A stretch of 64,000 bases of DNA. Origin: an uncultured Clostridia bacterium (lineage in GTDB: Bacteria; Bacillota; Clostridia; Christensenellales; Borkfalkiaceae). The stretch lies in contig CALVLH010000002.1 in the NCBI GenBank assembly GCA_944336975.1, forward strand, positions 62,001-126,000. The letters are read 5' to 3'. Positions 49,447-59,840 of the stretch are shown here, piece after piece. The first letter of the stretch is position 1; each line of letters opens with the position of its first letter. Below the pieces are notes generated by a model. It saw only the letters and a program-made list of their open reading frames with translations. It was not told the DNA's origin and searched no databases. Made by a program: the position numbers and the translations under genes.

Positions 49447-50205
49447 TCATACCCCGCTTTGCCGTTCGCTAAACGCGGGCGGCAAAGTTTTTTGCGGAAC
49501 GCTCGTCGCCGTCAGGAAATACACCTTCGTCGCGCCCGCGCGGCGGAGCGCCGCGGCGAGTTCTGAGGCGGTGCTTCCCGTCGTCATTGTGTCGTCCGCG
49601 ACGAGGACAATCTTCCCTGCAACCGTCTTCTTTTTCGCGCGGAAACAGCCCTTGAGATTGCGCTCGCGTTCGGCGCGGGAGAGCGTCTTCTGCGCCGCCG
49701 TTTCCCGCGTCTTGTCGGCGCAGACCGCATACGGCTTTCCCGACCTCCGCGCGATCTCCTCCGCGAGCAGACGGGACTGATCGTAACCGCGCTTGCGGCG
49801 GGCGGAAGCGGTCATGGGGACGGACGTGACGAGATCGCAATCGGAAAATTCCCGCGCCGCAAGGGGTGCCATGAGATCGGCAAGCGTGCGGAAGAGATAC
49901 TTCTCCCCCGTCTTGAAGCGCACGACCAGCCGCGCGCCCTCCCCTTCGTGATCCATCGCCGACCGCATCTTGTCCGCGGCGGGAAGAGAACGGCGGCACT
50001 CCATGCACACGCCCGCCTCGGCGACCGACCTGCCGCAGCGCGGACAGATCTCCCCGCGGTGCAGGGGCAGCGCTTCCGCGCACGCGCGGCACAGCCGTTC
50101 GTTCCCGAACACCTCTCTGCCGCAGACGTCGCAGGTATAGTTATGCGTATCCTCGTATCGGCGCATTGCCGCGCGGATACGCTCAAACAAAGGGATGTTT
50201 TTCAT
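49447..50205 (-). CDS. ComF-family phosphoribosyltransferase-like protein
   Basis: A 252-residue ComFC homologue. Two N-terminal zinc knuckles (CDVCGREVFGNERLCRAC and CPRCGRSVAEAGVCMEC) lead into a phosphoribosyltransferase-like domain with VTSVPMTASARRKRGYDQS and VLVADDTMTTGSTASELAAAL (PRPP loop). ComFC helps DNA uptake in competent bacteria, but the enzymatic role is not proven. ATG 50205 overlaps the degenerate antiporter gene by about 20 bases. Confidence 0.92.
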   Translation of the reverse strand: MKNIPLFERIRAAMRRYEDTHNYTCDVCGREVFGNERLCRACAEALPLHRGEICPRCGRSVAEAGVCMECRRSLPAADKMRSAMDHEGEGARLVVRFKTGEKYLFRTLADLMAPLAAREFSDCDLVTSVPMTASARRKRGYDQSRLLAEEIARRSGKPYAVCADKTRETAAQKTLSRAERERNLKGCFRAKKKTVAGKIVLVADDTMTTGSTASELAAALRRAGATKVYFLTATSVPQKTLPPAFSERQSGV

Positions 50206-51112
50206 GATCCGACTCCCGCATCGCTCCCTGTGCGGGAGCAAGAAGGCGTTTTCCGCCCCATTCGATCGCCGCCGCGCCGAGCGGCGCGGTGAGGAGGATG
50301 GACGCGACCGCGACGGAAAGCACCGTTTCCCCGCCGCGAGCGGGATCCCGCCGATCGCCGCCTGCACCGTCGCCTTGGGCAGATAGGCGAGCACGCAGAA
50401 GGCGCGTTCCTTCGCCGTGAACTTCGTCCCGACCGTGCTGAGCAGTACGCCGAGCGAGCGGACGAAGAGCGAACAAAAGAGGAGCAGCGCGCTCATGCCC
50501 GAGACCGTTCCACAAGGCGCTCAGCGTCCCCGCCGCCACGCCGCAGAGGACGGAGACGGGGAGCAGCCACAGCGAAGCGAGGGAGAACCCGCCCCCTTTC
50601 GCCGCGGAGAGAAAGATGCCGAACATGAGTACGACGAAGATGTCGTCCGCGCTCGCGCCCGCCGTGAGTGTCTGCGGGACGGCGCGTTCTGCCCCGAGCC
50701 CGCGCTCGCTCAGCGAGAGCATCCGCGGCACGACCACCGCGGGCGAGACCGCCGCGAGCACGCTGCCCAGAAGAAACGCCTCCGTCCCGTCCAGCGGGAA
50801 AAGAAGAGGCGCGATCAGCCCCACCGCGCACATCTCGGCGAGCGCGGGGAGAAAACAGAGCAGCACCGCCGCGCTCCCGCTCTTTTTCAGCTCGGAAAAG
50901 CGCGTGGAAAGCTCCGCCCGCAACAGAATGACGACGAGCGCGGCGCGGCGGATCTCGGAAGAGATCGCAAGCAGAGCCTCGTCGAGAACGCCCGTCGCGC
51001 CGAACAGTAGCCCGAGCGCGAGGTACGCGATGAGCGCGGGGACGCGCAACCGCTCGCACAGCGTACCGACCGCGATCCCGCTCAGCGGGATCAGAAACAG
51101 CGATAAAATCAC
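50183..51112 (-). pseudogene. Decayed cation:proton antiporter gene
   Basis: The start is GTG 51112 after GGAGGGGTT. The first 200 residues (LSLFLIPLSGIAVGTLCERL, EAFLLGSVLAAVSPAVVVPRML, TAGASADDIFVVLMFG) match the N-terminal half of NhaP/YvgP-type antiporters. At about 50500 the homology moves to another frame: RSLGVLLSTVGTKFTAKERAFCVLAYLPKATVQAA. At about 50345 it returns to the first frame with GETVLSVAVASILLTAPLGA. Between the first two parts about 80-90 residues of the family are missing. The frame stays open to 50183, but the middle is out of frame, so the product would not work. Confidence 0.75.
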
Positions 51113-51137
51113 AACCCCTCCTTCGCGGACCGGAACG

Positions 51138-51185
51138 AAAAAAGCCGATGAGTCCGCACGACAAAAACACGCAGACGTCATCAGC
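51138..51185 (-). terminator. Terminator after the acidic zinc-ribbon gene
   Basis: A long imperfect stem (GCTGATGACGTCTGCG pairing with TGCGGACTCATCGGC, with wobbles) followed by six T on the minus strand. Confidence 0.75.
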
Positions 51186-51276
51186 CCTTCGGCGGTTCCG
51201 GATCGCTCCGCGGGAGAACATCATTCCCGTTGATTTGCTTGTCGTTCATGCGCCGCCGCATGCGGCGCGGAGAGGA

Positions 51277-51765
51277 TCAGAAATCGTCGTCCTCGTCCTT
51301 TTTCTCGTCGTCGTCATCCTCGTCGTCGTCCGAGAGGTTATAGATCTCATCCCCCGTGACGTATTCGAGGTCTTCTTCCTCGTCCTCGCCCTGGTATTCC
51401 TCGTCCGCTTCCTCTTCTTCGTCGAAGTCTTCGTCGAATGCCTCGTCGATCCCGCCGTCGCCGAGATCTACGTCCGTATCGTCGTCGAGATAGTTGCGCC
51501 ACTCGTCGTCCTGTTCGGGATCGGGCTCCTCTTCCTCGTATTCCATCTTTTTCTTGCACTCTTCGCACATCTTCTCGCCGGAGAGCATCATATTTTCGCC
51601 GCAGATCGGGCAGAGCTCGGTGAGCTGTTCGCTCTCTTCTTCCTCGATCTCGTCGGCATCCGTAGGGATCCCCTTCATCTCTTTCAGGCAGATGTCGCAG
51701 TACTCCTGCTTTTCCGCGTCGATGTAATTGAGCTCGCAACGCGGGCATTTCATATAACGCACCAT
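51277..51765 (-). CDS. Acidic zinc-ribbon protein
   Basis: A 162-residue protein. The N-terminal 75 residues form two zinc knuckles: CPRCELNYIDAEKQEYCDIC and CPICGENMMLSGEKMCEEC. The rest is a highly acidic, disordered tail of Asp/Glu runs. Such short acidic zinc-ribbon proteins are often found in Clostridia; no function is known. RBS GGAGGAGGAGAAA before 51765. Whether it binds RNA polymerase or nucleic acid is not visible. Confidence 0.82.
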   Translation of the reverse strand: MVRYMKCPRCELNYIDAEKQEYCDICLKEMKGIPTDADEIEEEESEQLTELCPICGENMMLSGEKMCEECKKKMEYEEEEPDPEQDDEWRNYLDDDTDVDLGDGGIDEAFDEDFDEEEEADEEYQGEDEEEDLEYVTGDEIYNLSDDDEDDDDEKKDEDDDF

Positions 51766-51908
51766 TTTCTCCTCCTCCTGCGCGGCTCCCCGCCTTCTTC
51801 GGTTACTAAATTATATTAGTATTTATTTTTTTTGTAAACTGTTTTTTTATGCGTTTTTCCAAAAATTCCGTTTCCGCTGAATTTTTTTCGCTTTTTTTCT
51901 GCAAAAGA

Positions 51909-51939
51909 AAAACACCGACGGGAAAAGCCGGTGTTTTTT
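51909..51939 (-). terminator. Terminator of the large lipoprotein gene
   Basis: AAAACACCG/CGGTGTTTT stem with T runs on the minus strand. Confidence 0.82.
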
Positions 51940-51951
51940 CGTCTTATTTTG

Positions 51952-54201
51952 TTACTCTTCGTCGGAAGGCTTGTCTTCGGAAACCCCTTCCTCCGCGCCC
52001 TCTTCGGAACCCGTCTCTCCCGCTTCTTCGGGAAGATCTCCGACGATGGGCTCGGGCAGAGTCTCCGCCTCTCCGTCTTCGTCCGTCGCATAGACGTCCA
52101 CGCTCTTGTCGTCCGTCGTATCGACGACCATCTTGGGACGGGCGGGCGCCTGCGCCGCCTTGCGCTTCTTCGCGCGGACGACGAACACGGGCACGAGCAC
52201 CGCCGCCGCGACCACGACCGCGATGCCGACGCCGATCAGCCACCATGCCCAAGCGGGCAGCCCTTCGTCCGTCTCTTCCGCCGTATAGTGCGCGAGCGCC
52301 GTCGTCCAATAATTATCGTATGCCTCTTCGTCCGCGTCGTTCCTTTCGCCGATCATGCCGTAGAAATAGCTGCGGACGTTATAGGAAACGCCGTTCTCGT
52401 CCTTGAATTCGTCCGTTTCCGCCGCGACGAATTCGTCGAACGTCTTCTGCTCTTCTTCGCTGTAAAGATAGGTCTCTTTCTTGCCCGCGTCGATCGCTTC
52501 CTGAATGTTATCGCGGAAATAACTCTCTTTCCCCGTATAGAAATAGCTCTTGATCGCAAGAGAGAGGGATTCCTGCTCGTCCGAAAGCTCGGTGATATAA
52601 TCGGTCACCGCTTCGTACTTGTCGTTGAGCGCCTCGATCTCGGCGTTGTCGAGCAGATTCCCGTCCGCGTCGCACAGGGGCGCGACGGAGACGTAATTAT
52701 ACGACGTCGAACCGACCGCCTCCGCGTCCGCGAAGAAGAGGTACCCGCCGATGACCTCGTAAGGATACCAGCTGCTCGCGTGCTGGATGTCGTACACCTT
52801 GACGGAACGGTATGCGTCCACGCCGTCGCCGTATTCCTTGTAGTCGTCCTCCGTCCCGTTGTAGACGGCGCGTTCCACCGAAAGCCCGCTTCCGTTGGAA
52901 CGGTTGAAATAGACGTAATCGTACGTTTCGTCCGACGTGTTGTCGAGGAACATCAGCGTCGTGGAAGACGCGTTCTTCGCGATGCGCAGGGTGGTCGCCA
53001 CGCCGTTCGCGCCGACGTCCGCGCGGTAGATGGACGAGCCGCTCACATACAGATAATGATGACCGCCGTTCCCGTCGAGATAGAAGATCGCGGAAGCGGA
53101 CGCATACGTCGTGTTCTGCGCGACGACGTCGGAATTGCCCGACGCGTTGCCGCCGACGGAATCCCAGCCTGCCGCCGAGACCTTATCCGCCGCGAGATAG
53201 TACAGCCAGCCGCCTTCGCCCTGCGTCTCCGTCGAAGTCACTTCCGAACGGGTGTAGTAGATCCCGCCGTTCGTGTAGGAGATGAGCGAATAGGTATAGC
53301 CGTTGGGCGTGAGCGCCGCCGTGTCCGAATGCGTGAACTGCGTGCTGATGCTGTTCTTGCCGATCCCGTCGAGCACGATCTCGCCCAGGTTGACATAGGG
53401 CGCTTCGCCGTCGTTCTTTTCCAGATACGCCTCGTCGTAAACGTATTCGTAAGGCGCTTCCGTCGCCGACGCGCTCACGCGGTAGATCTGATTGTATCCC
53501 TGCTGATAGGGATTCTCCGTGTCGATCCCCTCAACGACGGGCATCGTGTAATAGACCACGGGATCCGTCTTGTCGGAGGAATTGAACGCGTATGCGGACA
53601 TGCTCTTCACGAGCAGGGTGTCCGCCTTGGTCTGCGTGTTGTACGAGTGAAGATCGGAGCCCTCGACGTAAAGGACATAGACGACGCCGTCGTCTTCCAC
53701 AAAGCGGTAAACGGTGCTGTTGTCCTCGACGCGGAAATACACCTTGGAGACGTCCGAGCCGTCCAGCTTCGCGCTCATGAAGTCGAGATAGGAATTCTCC
53801 ACTTCGCCCGAGGTGTTCTTCACGTTGGTCGGGCTCGCGTAATAGACGCGGTCGCCGTAAATGAAGATGCCCGACGTATAATCCGCCGCGACCATGAGGG
53901 AAGGAACGATCGTCTGCGCTTCGCCGTATTCGCCCGCCGCGACGTCTTCTTTGGCGATGCGCATCAGCGCGCCCTTGACGACGTTGCCGTAGGTGTTGTC
54001 CGAAGTGTACGTCTCCACGCCGTTGATGAAATAGTAATAATTCCCCTTCTCCACGACGAACCCGCCGTTGGAAGAGACTTCGCCCGAAGTATCCCCCGCA
54101 GGCGGAGTGAACGTCGCCCCGCACGCCGACAACGCGAGCGCGCTCAGCGACATCGCCGCCGCGACCAATATGATCATGAGTTTTTTGCAAAACCTGCGCA
54201 T
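51952..54201 (-). CDS. Large surface lipoprotein with C-terminal membrane helix
   Basis: A 749-residue protein. The N-terminal signal ends in LALSACG (lipobox, cysteine near residue 27). Residues about 40-560 are repeated beta-rich blocks with phrases such as GNYYYFINGVETYT, GDRVYYASPT and GGIYYTRSEV, resembling a DUF5050-type beta-propeller. Residues about 560-660 are helical and charged. A single membrane helix (AWWLIGVGIAVVVAAAVLVP, about 665-690) follows, and then a basic stop and a long acidic tail. It is therefore anchored by lipid and by helix, with the tail in the cytoplasm. Function unknown; possibly cell envelope sensing. Consensus promoter, own terminator. Confidence 0.85.
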   Translation of the reverse strand: MRRFCKKLMIILVAAAMSLSALALSACGATFTPPAGDTSGEVSSNGGFVVEKGNYYYFINGVETYTSDNTYGNVVKGALMRIAKEDVAAGEYGEAQTIVPSLMVAADYTSGIFIYGDRVYYASPTNVKNTSGEVENSYLDFMSAKLDGSDVSKVYFRVEDNSTVYRFVEDDGVVYVLYVEGSDLHSYNTQTKADTLLVKSMSAYAFNSSDKTDPVVYYTMPVVEGIDTENPYQQGYNQIYRVSASATEAPYEYVYDEAYLEKNDGEAPYVNLGEIVLDGIGKNSISTQFTHSDTAALTPNGYTYSLISYTNGGIYYTRSEVTSTETQGEGGWLYYLAADKVSAAGWDSVGGNASGNSDVVAQNTTYASASAIFYLDGNGGHHYLYVSGSSIYRADVGANGVATTLRIAKNASSTTLMFLDNTSDETYDYVYFNRSNGSGLSVERAVYNGTEDDYKEYGDGVDAYRSVKVYDIQHASSWYPYEVIGGYLFFADAEAVGSTSYNYVSVAPLCDADGNLLDNAEIEALNDKYEAVTDYITELSDEQESLSLAIKSYFYTGKESYFRDNIQEAIDAGKKETYLYSEEEQKTFDEFVAAETDEFKDENGVSYNVRSYFYGMIGERNDADEEAYDNYWTTALAHYTAEETDEGLPAWAWWLIGVGIAVVVAAAVLVPVFVVRAKKRKAAQAPARPKMVVDTTDDKSVDVYATDEDGEAETLPEPIVGDLPEEAGETGSEEGAEEGVSEDKPSDEE

Positions 54202-54254
54202 AAAACAACTCCTTGTAACCGACCGAAAACGATGGTTCTAACGATACGTTTTTT

Positions 54255-54283
54255 ATTATATACTAAATCGAACTTTAAAGCAA
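54255..54283 (-). promoter_or_regulatory. Promoter of the large lipoprotein gene
   Basis: On the minus strand TTGCTT (54283-54278), 17 bp, TATAAT (54260-54255). The ATG has AAGGAG upstream. Confidence 0.82.
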
Positions 54284-54344
54284 TCAAAAACTCCCTTCAC
54301 TTTGACATTTCACGCAATTTTTTTCTCTGAAAGGCAGGTTTTTT

Positions 54345-54635
54345 ATGGAAAAATTCGGTATATTCGAGCTTTTGGACGCACTTTCCGCCCTCTTCCCGCA
54401 GGAAGCGGGCGAGCCCTTCTCCGACGGGGCGCAGGCAAACTCCGGAGCGACCGAGGACGCGGCCGACCGCGCCCCGTCGCCCGATCCCGCGTTCGCTCCG
54501 CCCGATTACGGAGCCTCCCCCGACTCCGCCGCGGCCAAACCCGCCCCCGAGCAGGATAACACCGCGCTCGGCTCCCTTCTCGCACGGCACGAGACGCTTT
54601 CGCGCAGGATCTCGGAGAAAAAACCGCCCCGCTGA
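54345..54635 (+). CDS. Small protein of unknown function
   Basis: A 96-residue protein. N-terminal EKFGIFELLDALSALFPQ and C-terminal ALGSLLARHETLSRRISEKK look like amphipathic helices joined by a proline/alanine/aspartate-rich linker. RBS GAAAGGCAGG. TTGACA at 54303 lies upstream without a clear -10 box. The helical ends suggest protein binding. It is a lone rightward gene among leftward genes. Confidence is moderate because the linker is low in complexity. Confidence 0.6.
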   Translation: MEKFGIFELLDALSALFPQEAGEPFSDGAQANSGATEDAADRAPSPDPAFAPPDYGASPDSAAAKPAPEQDNTALGSLLARHETLSRRISEKKPPR

Positions 54636-54759
54636 TCTTGCGGCGCGGAGCGCGTCGGTCTTCTTTCGCGCCCTTTTGCCCCTTTGTCTGCGCGGAGCGC
54701 GGCAAAAAACGTACCCGCCCCGCGTATGCTTTCGCAAGGGACGGCGAACGAAAAAGAAA

Positions 54760-54789
54760 AAAGCCGATCGCTTGTTCGCGATCGGCTTT
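54760..54789 (-). terminator. Terminator of rplM-rpsI
   Basis: A 12-bp stem AAAGCCGATCGC/GCGATCGGCTTT with TTGTTC loop and a T run on the minus strand. Confidence 0.92.
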
Positions 54790-54807
54790 CGGATTTTTGC
54801 GATAAAA

Positions 54808-55221
54808 TTATCTCTTGGAGAACTGAGGAGCTCTGCGCGCCTTCTTGAGACCGTACTTCTTTCTCTCCTTGACGCGGGGATCTCTCGTGAGGAAGCCCGC
54901 CTTCTTGAGGGTAGGTCTGCATTCGGGTTCGGATTGAAGCAGCGCGCGCGCGATGCCCAGACGGATCGCACCCGCCTGACCGGTATAACCGCCGCCCACG
55001 ACGTTGACAAACACGTCGTACTTGCCTTCGCTTTCCAGCGCGACGAGCGGCTGCTTGACGATGTACTGCATCGTTCCCTGCGGGAAATAATCCTCGAGCG
55101 CTCTGTCGTTGATCACGATCGCGCCCGTGCCGGAAGGAATGAGACGAACACGCGCAATAGCCTTCTTTCTTCTGCCCGTTCCCCAGAACTGCAATTTCTT
55201 TTTCAAATTAGCCTTTGCCAT
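54808..55221 (-). CDS. rpsI: 30S ribosomal protein S9
   Basis: A 137-residue S9. [21 protein letters not shown] is the N-terminal signature, [22 protein letters not shown] the core, and the basic tail [20 protein letters not shown]-like end ([17 protein letters not shown]) reaches the P-site tRNA, with the expected SKR terminus. 17 bases after rplM, as in most bacteria. Confidence 0.99.
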   Translation of the reverse strand: MAKANLKKKLQFWGTGRRKKAIARVRLIPSGTGAIVINDRALEDYFPQGTMQYIVKQPLVALESEGKYDVFVNVVGGGYTGQAGAIRLGIARALLQSEPECRPTLKKAGFLTRDPRVKERKKYGLKKARRAPQFSKR

Positions 55222-55238
55222 CTTCTCAATACCTCACC

Positions 55239-55670
55239 TTAAAATAATTTCAGCGCTTCGGGTTTCTGCGCCGCGTGGTTGTGCTCCGCTCCCTTGTATA
55301 CTCTCAGCTTCTTGATCATCTGTCTGCCGAGGGAGTTCTTGGGAAGCATCCCCTTGACCGCTTCGTACACCGCGAGATCGCTCTTTTCCTCCATCATGCG
55401 CTTGTAGGAGATCTCCTTCAAACCGCCGATGTATCCGGTATGATAACGATAGTATTTGTCTTCCAACTTCTTGCCCGTGAGAACCGCCTTGTCGCTGTTC
55501 ACCACGATCACGAAATCGCCCGTGTCCGCATTGGGGGTAAAAGTAGGCTTATTTTTTCCGCGCAAAATCGCCGCGACCTTGGAAGCGAGTCTTCCGAGAG
55601 GAACTCCCGCCGCGTCTACGACATACCACTTTCTCTCAACCGTCTGAGCGTTTGCCATATAGGTCTTCAT
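55239..55670 (-). CDS. rplM: 50S ribosomal protein L13
   Basis: A 143-residue L13. [42 protein letters not shown] and [19 protein letters not shown] are diagnostic. ATG 55670 is used rather than the GTG three codons earlier, because that GTG overlaps the AAGGAG ribosome site. First gene of the L13-S9 operon; the 5' leader of about 80 bases could hold an L13-type autoregulatory structure, but I could not prove it. Confidence 0.98.
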   Translation of the reverse strand: MKTYMANAQTVERKWYVVDAAGVPLGRLASKVAAILRGKNKPTFTPNADTGDFVIVVNSDKAVLTGKKLEDKYYRYHTGYIGGLKEISYKRMMEEKSDLAVYEAVKGMLPKNSLGRQMIKKLRVYKGAEHNHAAQKPEALKLF

Positions 55671-55756
55671 ATTAGCCACTCCTTATTTTCTTGCTTGAAT
55701 GCTGTATTTTTCCGTTTTTTGCCTCAAAAAGGGCTCTTTTTTTTGAATGCTTCTTC

Positions 55757-55785
55757 ATTATAGGCTATCTAAAAACTTCCGTCAA
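55757..55785 (-). promoter_or_regulatory. Promoter of rplM-rpsI
   Basis: On the minus strand TTGACG (55785-55780), 17 bp, TATAAT (55762-55757). Upstream, the 55790-55896 gap is AT-rich with no gene. Confidence 0.9.
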
Positions 55786-55896
55786 GCTGTTTTGCGTTGC
55801 GTTTTTAAGATTTTTTCGGAAAAAATAAAAATTTTTTCGCATCCCCCCGCGCGGATCGCCGCGCGCTTCAAAATGGTATATGACGGACGAAATCGT

Positions 55897-56505
55897 TCAG
55901 ATTCCCGCCTTGTTCCCGTCTTTCGCCTTTCCCTTCGCGCGGCTCAGTTCCCCGCCGAGCGTTCTGATCACGCGCGCGGGGTTGCCCGCCGCCACGCAGT
56001 CGGAGGGAATATCCTTCACCACCACGCTCCCGCCGCCGATGACGACGTTGTCCCCGATCGTCACGCCCGGCATCACCTTCACGCCGCCGCCGATCCACAC
56101 GTCGTCGCCCACCGTGATGGGACGCGCGTATTCGAGATATGCCTCGCGCGACGCCGCGTCCATGGGATGATTGACGGTATAAAACCCGCACTGCGGCGCG
56201 ATAAAGACGTGGTCGCCGAAGCGGATGGGCGCGCAGTCGAGGAACACGCAATCGTAATTGACGAAAAATCCGTCGCCCGCAAAGATATTGTAGCCGTAAT
56301 CGCAGCGGAAGTTGCTCTCGACGTAGGGATCCTTCCCCAACGCGCCGAACAGCCCGCGCAGGATCTTCTCCCGCTTTTTCGCCCGCTTTCTCGGCGTGCG
56401 ATTATACTCGTCGCACGCGTCCAGCGCCCGCGCGTGTTCGGCGGCGATCTCCTTGTCGAGATAACAGTACAGCATCCCCTGTTTCATCTTTTCCTTTTCC
56501 GTCAC
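55897..56505 (-). CDS. Maltose/galactoside O-acetyltransferase-like protein
   Basis: A 202-residue left-handed beta-helix acetyltransferase of the Maa/LacA group. The N-terminal helical Mac domain ([22 protein letters not shown]) is followed by hexapeptide repeats, with [38 protein letters not shown] (catalytic histidine in VNHP) and [20 protein letters not shown]. It uses acetyl-CoA to acetylate a sugar or related compound. GTG 56505 follows AAAGGAGGAAGGCATC. It sits 63 bases after alaS. Confidence 0.93.
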   Translation of the reverse strand: MTEKEKMKQGMLYCYLDKEIAAEHARALDACDEYNRTPRKRAKKREKILRGLFGALGKDPYVESNFRCDYGYNIFAGDGFFVNYDCVFLDCAPIRFGDHVFIAPQCGFYTVNHPMDAASREAYLEYARPITVGDDVWIGGGVKVMPGVTIGDNVVIGGGSVVVKDIPSDCVAAGNPARVIRTLGGELSRAKGKAKDGNKAGI

Positions 56506-56568
56506 GATGCCTTCCTCCTTTCGCCTCATATTCGAACGGCGCCGCTTGTCCGCGGCGCCGCATCTTTT

Positions 56569-58380
56569 TTATTCGAGGACCGCCTTGATCCTTCTCACGC
56601 CCGCCGAAGAGCTCTGCTCCTTGACGATGCGGAAATGCCCCAGAACGCCCGTATGCTCCACGTGAGGCCCGCCGCACATCTCCTTGGAAAACTCCCCGAT
56701 GGAGTACGTCTTGACCACGTCGCCGTATTTGCTGTCGAACACGCCCACGAACTGCCCGTCGCGCGCTTCCTGCAAGCTCATTTCGCGATAGACCACGGGG
56801 AGATCTTCGGCGATCTTCTCGTTGACGAGCGCCTCCACCGCGCGGATCTCCTCTTCCGTGAGCGGGCGGGGGAAGTTGAAGTCGAAGCGCATCCGCTCGT
56901 CGGTGATGTTGGAGCCCTTCTGATTGATGTCGGAAGAGCAGACCGCTTTGAGCGCCGCGTTGAGCAGGTGCGTCGCCGTGTGGTACTTGACCGCCATGTC
57001 CGAATGGCTTTCCAGCCCGCCCTTGAACTCACCCGCGTGCACGGTCGCCTTGCTCTTTTCCTGATGTTCTTTAAACGCCGCGTCGAAGCCGTCCTTGTCC
57101 ACGCCGTAGCCCTGCTCCGCCGCCAGCTCTTCGGTCAGTTCGAGCGGGAACCCGTAAGTATCGTACAGCCGGAACGCCTGCTTGCCGCCGATGACCGTCT
57201 CGGGGACGTAATCGGGATTGCTCTGCGTCATGAACGCGTTCTTGCGCGCGATCCCGTTCACGCACTTGTCGAATTCCTTCATGCCCTGCGCGAGCGTCGT
57301 CTCGAAACGGGAGGCTTCCTTTCTGATCTCGTCGAGGATATACTCCTCCTTCTCTTTGAGCAGGGGATACGCCTCGTCGTACACTTCGCCAATGAAGATC
57401 TTCGCCGCTCCGCACATGACTTCGGAAGGGACGCCCAGCTTTCTGCAATAGCGGATGGCGCGGCGCATGAGCCTGCGCAGGATGTATCCCGCGCCCGTGT
57501 TGGAGGGCAGGATGCCGTTCACGTCGCCGATGAGCATGACCGTCGTGCGCGTATGGTCGGCGATGATGCGCATCGCCTTGCGCGCCTCCGCGTCCTCGTC
57601 GTACTTCTTGCCCGATTCCCCTTCCAGATAGGCGATGACGCCGCTGAACAGGTCGGTCTTGTACCCGTCGTCCAGCCCGTTGAGGAAGAGCAGCATACGG
57701 TCGAGCCCGAAGCCCGTGTCCACGTTCTTGTTCTCGAGGGGAACGTATCTGTTCCCTTCCAGCTTCTGATACTGCATATACACGTCGTTGCCGATCTCGA
57801 CGTAATCTTCGGGGAAACGCCCCTCTTTTCCGTCGATGGGATAGAACCACTCGTTGTCGGGTCCGCAGGGCGTGCCTACCGTGCCTTCCAGTTCCCACCA
57901 GTTATCCGATTTGGGAAGATAGAACACGTGCCCGGGCTTGATGCCCAATCCTTTCAGAAAACCTGCGGTCTCCTCGTCGCGGGGCGCGCTCTCGTTGCCC
58001 TCGAACACCGTGGAGCAGATGAGATCTTTATCCAGCCCGAACACCTCGGTGAGCAGTTCGAACGTCCACGCCGTCTTTTCCTTTTTGAAGTAATCGCCCA
58101 GCGACCAGTTGCCCATCATCTCGAAGAAGGTGAAGTGGGAGGCGTCGCCCACCGATTCGATGTCCACCGTGCGCACGCAGCCCTGCACGTTGCACAGGCG
58201 GGTGCCTGCGGGATGCTTCTTGCCCAGAAGATAGGGCATGAGCGGCTGCATCCCCGCGACGTTGAACATGACGCCCGTCGTGCCGTCGCCGATGAGGGAG
58301 ACCGCGCCGATGTCGGTGTGTCCCTTCCCCTCATAAAATCTGATCCATTTATTTCTCAGTTCCTTGGAAGTAATGACCAT
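56569..58380 (-). CDS. alaS: Alanine--tRNA ligase, short form without C-Ala domain
   Basis: A 603-residue AlaRS. The catalytic domain shows MFNVAGMQPLMPYLLGKKHP, MMGNWSLGDYF, and class II motif 3 NTGAGYILRRLMRRAI; the editing domain shows HTATHLLNAALKAV (HxxxH) and MCGGPHVEHTG, so mischarge correction is kept. The protein ends at GVRRIKAVLE, exactly where the editing domain ends, so the DHHA1/C-Ala domain of standard (about 870-residue) enzymes is missing. No frameshift is seen near the end. The enzyme should charge tRNA-Ala, perhaps as a monomer. Own promoter. Confidence 0.95.
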   Translation of the reverse strand: MVITSKELRNKWIRFYEGKGHTDIGAVSLIGDGTTGVMFNVAGMQPLMPYLLGKKHPAGTRLCNVQGCVRTVDIESVGDASHFTFFEMMGNWSLGDYFKKEKTAWTFELLTEVFGLDKDLICSTVFEGNESAPRDEETAGFLKGLGIKPGHVFYLPKSDNWWELEGTVGTPCGPDNEWFYPIDGKEGRFPEDYVEIGNDVYMQYQKLEGNRYVPLENKNVDTGFGLDRMLLFLNGLDDGYKTDLFSGVIAYLEGESGKKYDEDAEARKAMRIIADHTRTTVMLIGDVNGILPSNTGAGYILRRLMRRAIRYCRKLGVPSEVMCGAAKIFIGEVYDEAYPLLKEKEEYILDEIRKEASRFETTLAQGMKEFDKCVNGIARKNAFMTQSNPDYVPETVIGGKQAFRLYDTYGFPLELTEELAAEQGYGVDKDGFDAAFKEHQEKSKATVHAGEFKGGLESHSDMAVKYHTATHLLNAALKAVCSSDINQKGSNITDERMRFDFNFPRPLTEEEIRAVEALVNEKIAEDLPVVYREMSLQEARDGQFVGVFDSKYGDVVKTYSIGEFSKEMCGGPHVEHTGVLGHFRIVKEQSSSAGVRRIKAVLE

Positions 58381-58409
58381 AAATTTCCTCTCCCGAAAAA
58401 TTCCACATC

Positions 58410-58438
58410 ATTGTAATGCGTTGCCCCGCGTTTGTCAA
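58410..58438 (-). promoter_or_regulatory. Promoter of alaS
   Basis: On the minus strand TTGACA (58438-58433), 17 bp, TACAAT (58415-58410). No T-box is present. Confidence 0.88.
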
Positions 58439-58445
58439 ACGCTTT

Positions 58446-59826
<1,381 letters not shown>

Positions 59827-59840
<14 letters not shown>

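Noticed and set aside
49402-49455. Inverted repeat GGTATGAT/ATCATACC near the comFC stop
   Set aside because: Short arms and a long, unstructured spacer; likely chance or minor mRNA 3' structure.
51181-51249. A 22-residue leader peptide before the antiporter pseudogene
   Set aside because: It has no ribosome site or adjacent -10 box, and the following hairpin is explained as the terminator of the upstream zinc-ribbon gene.
55671-55760. L13-type leader RNA
   Set aside because: The position fits, but I could not identify the conserved secondary structure by eye.
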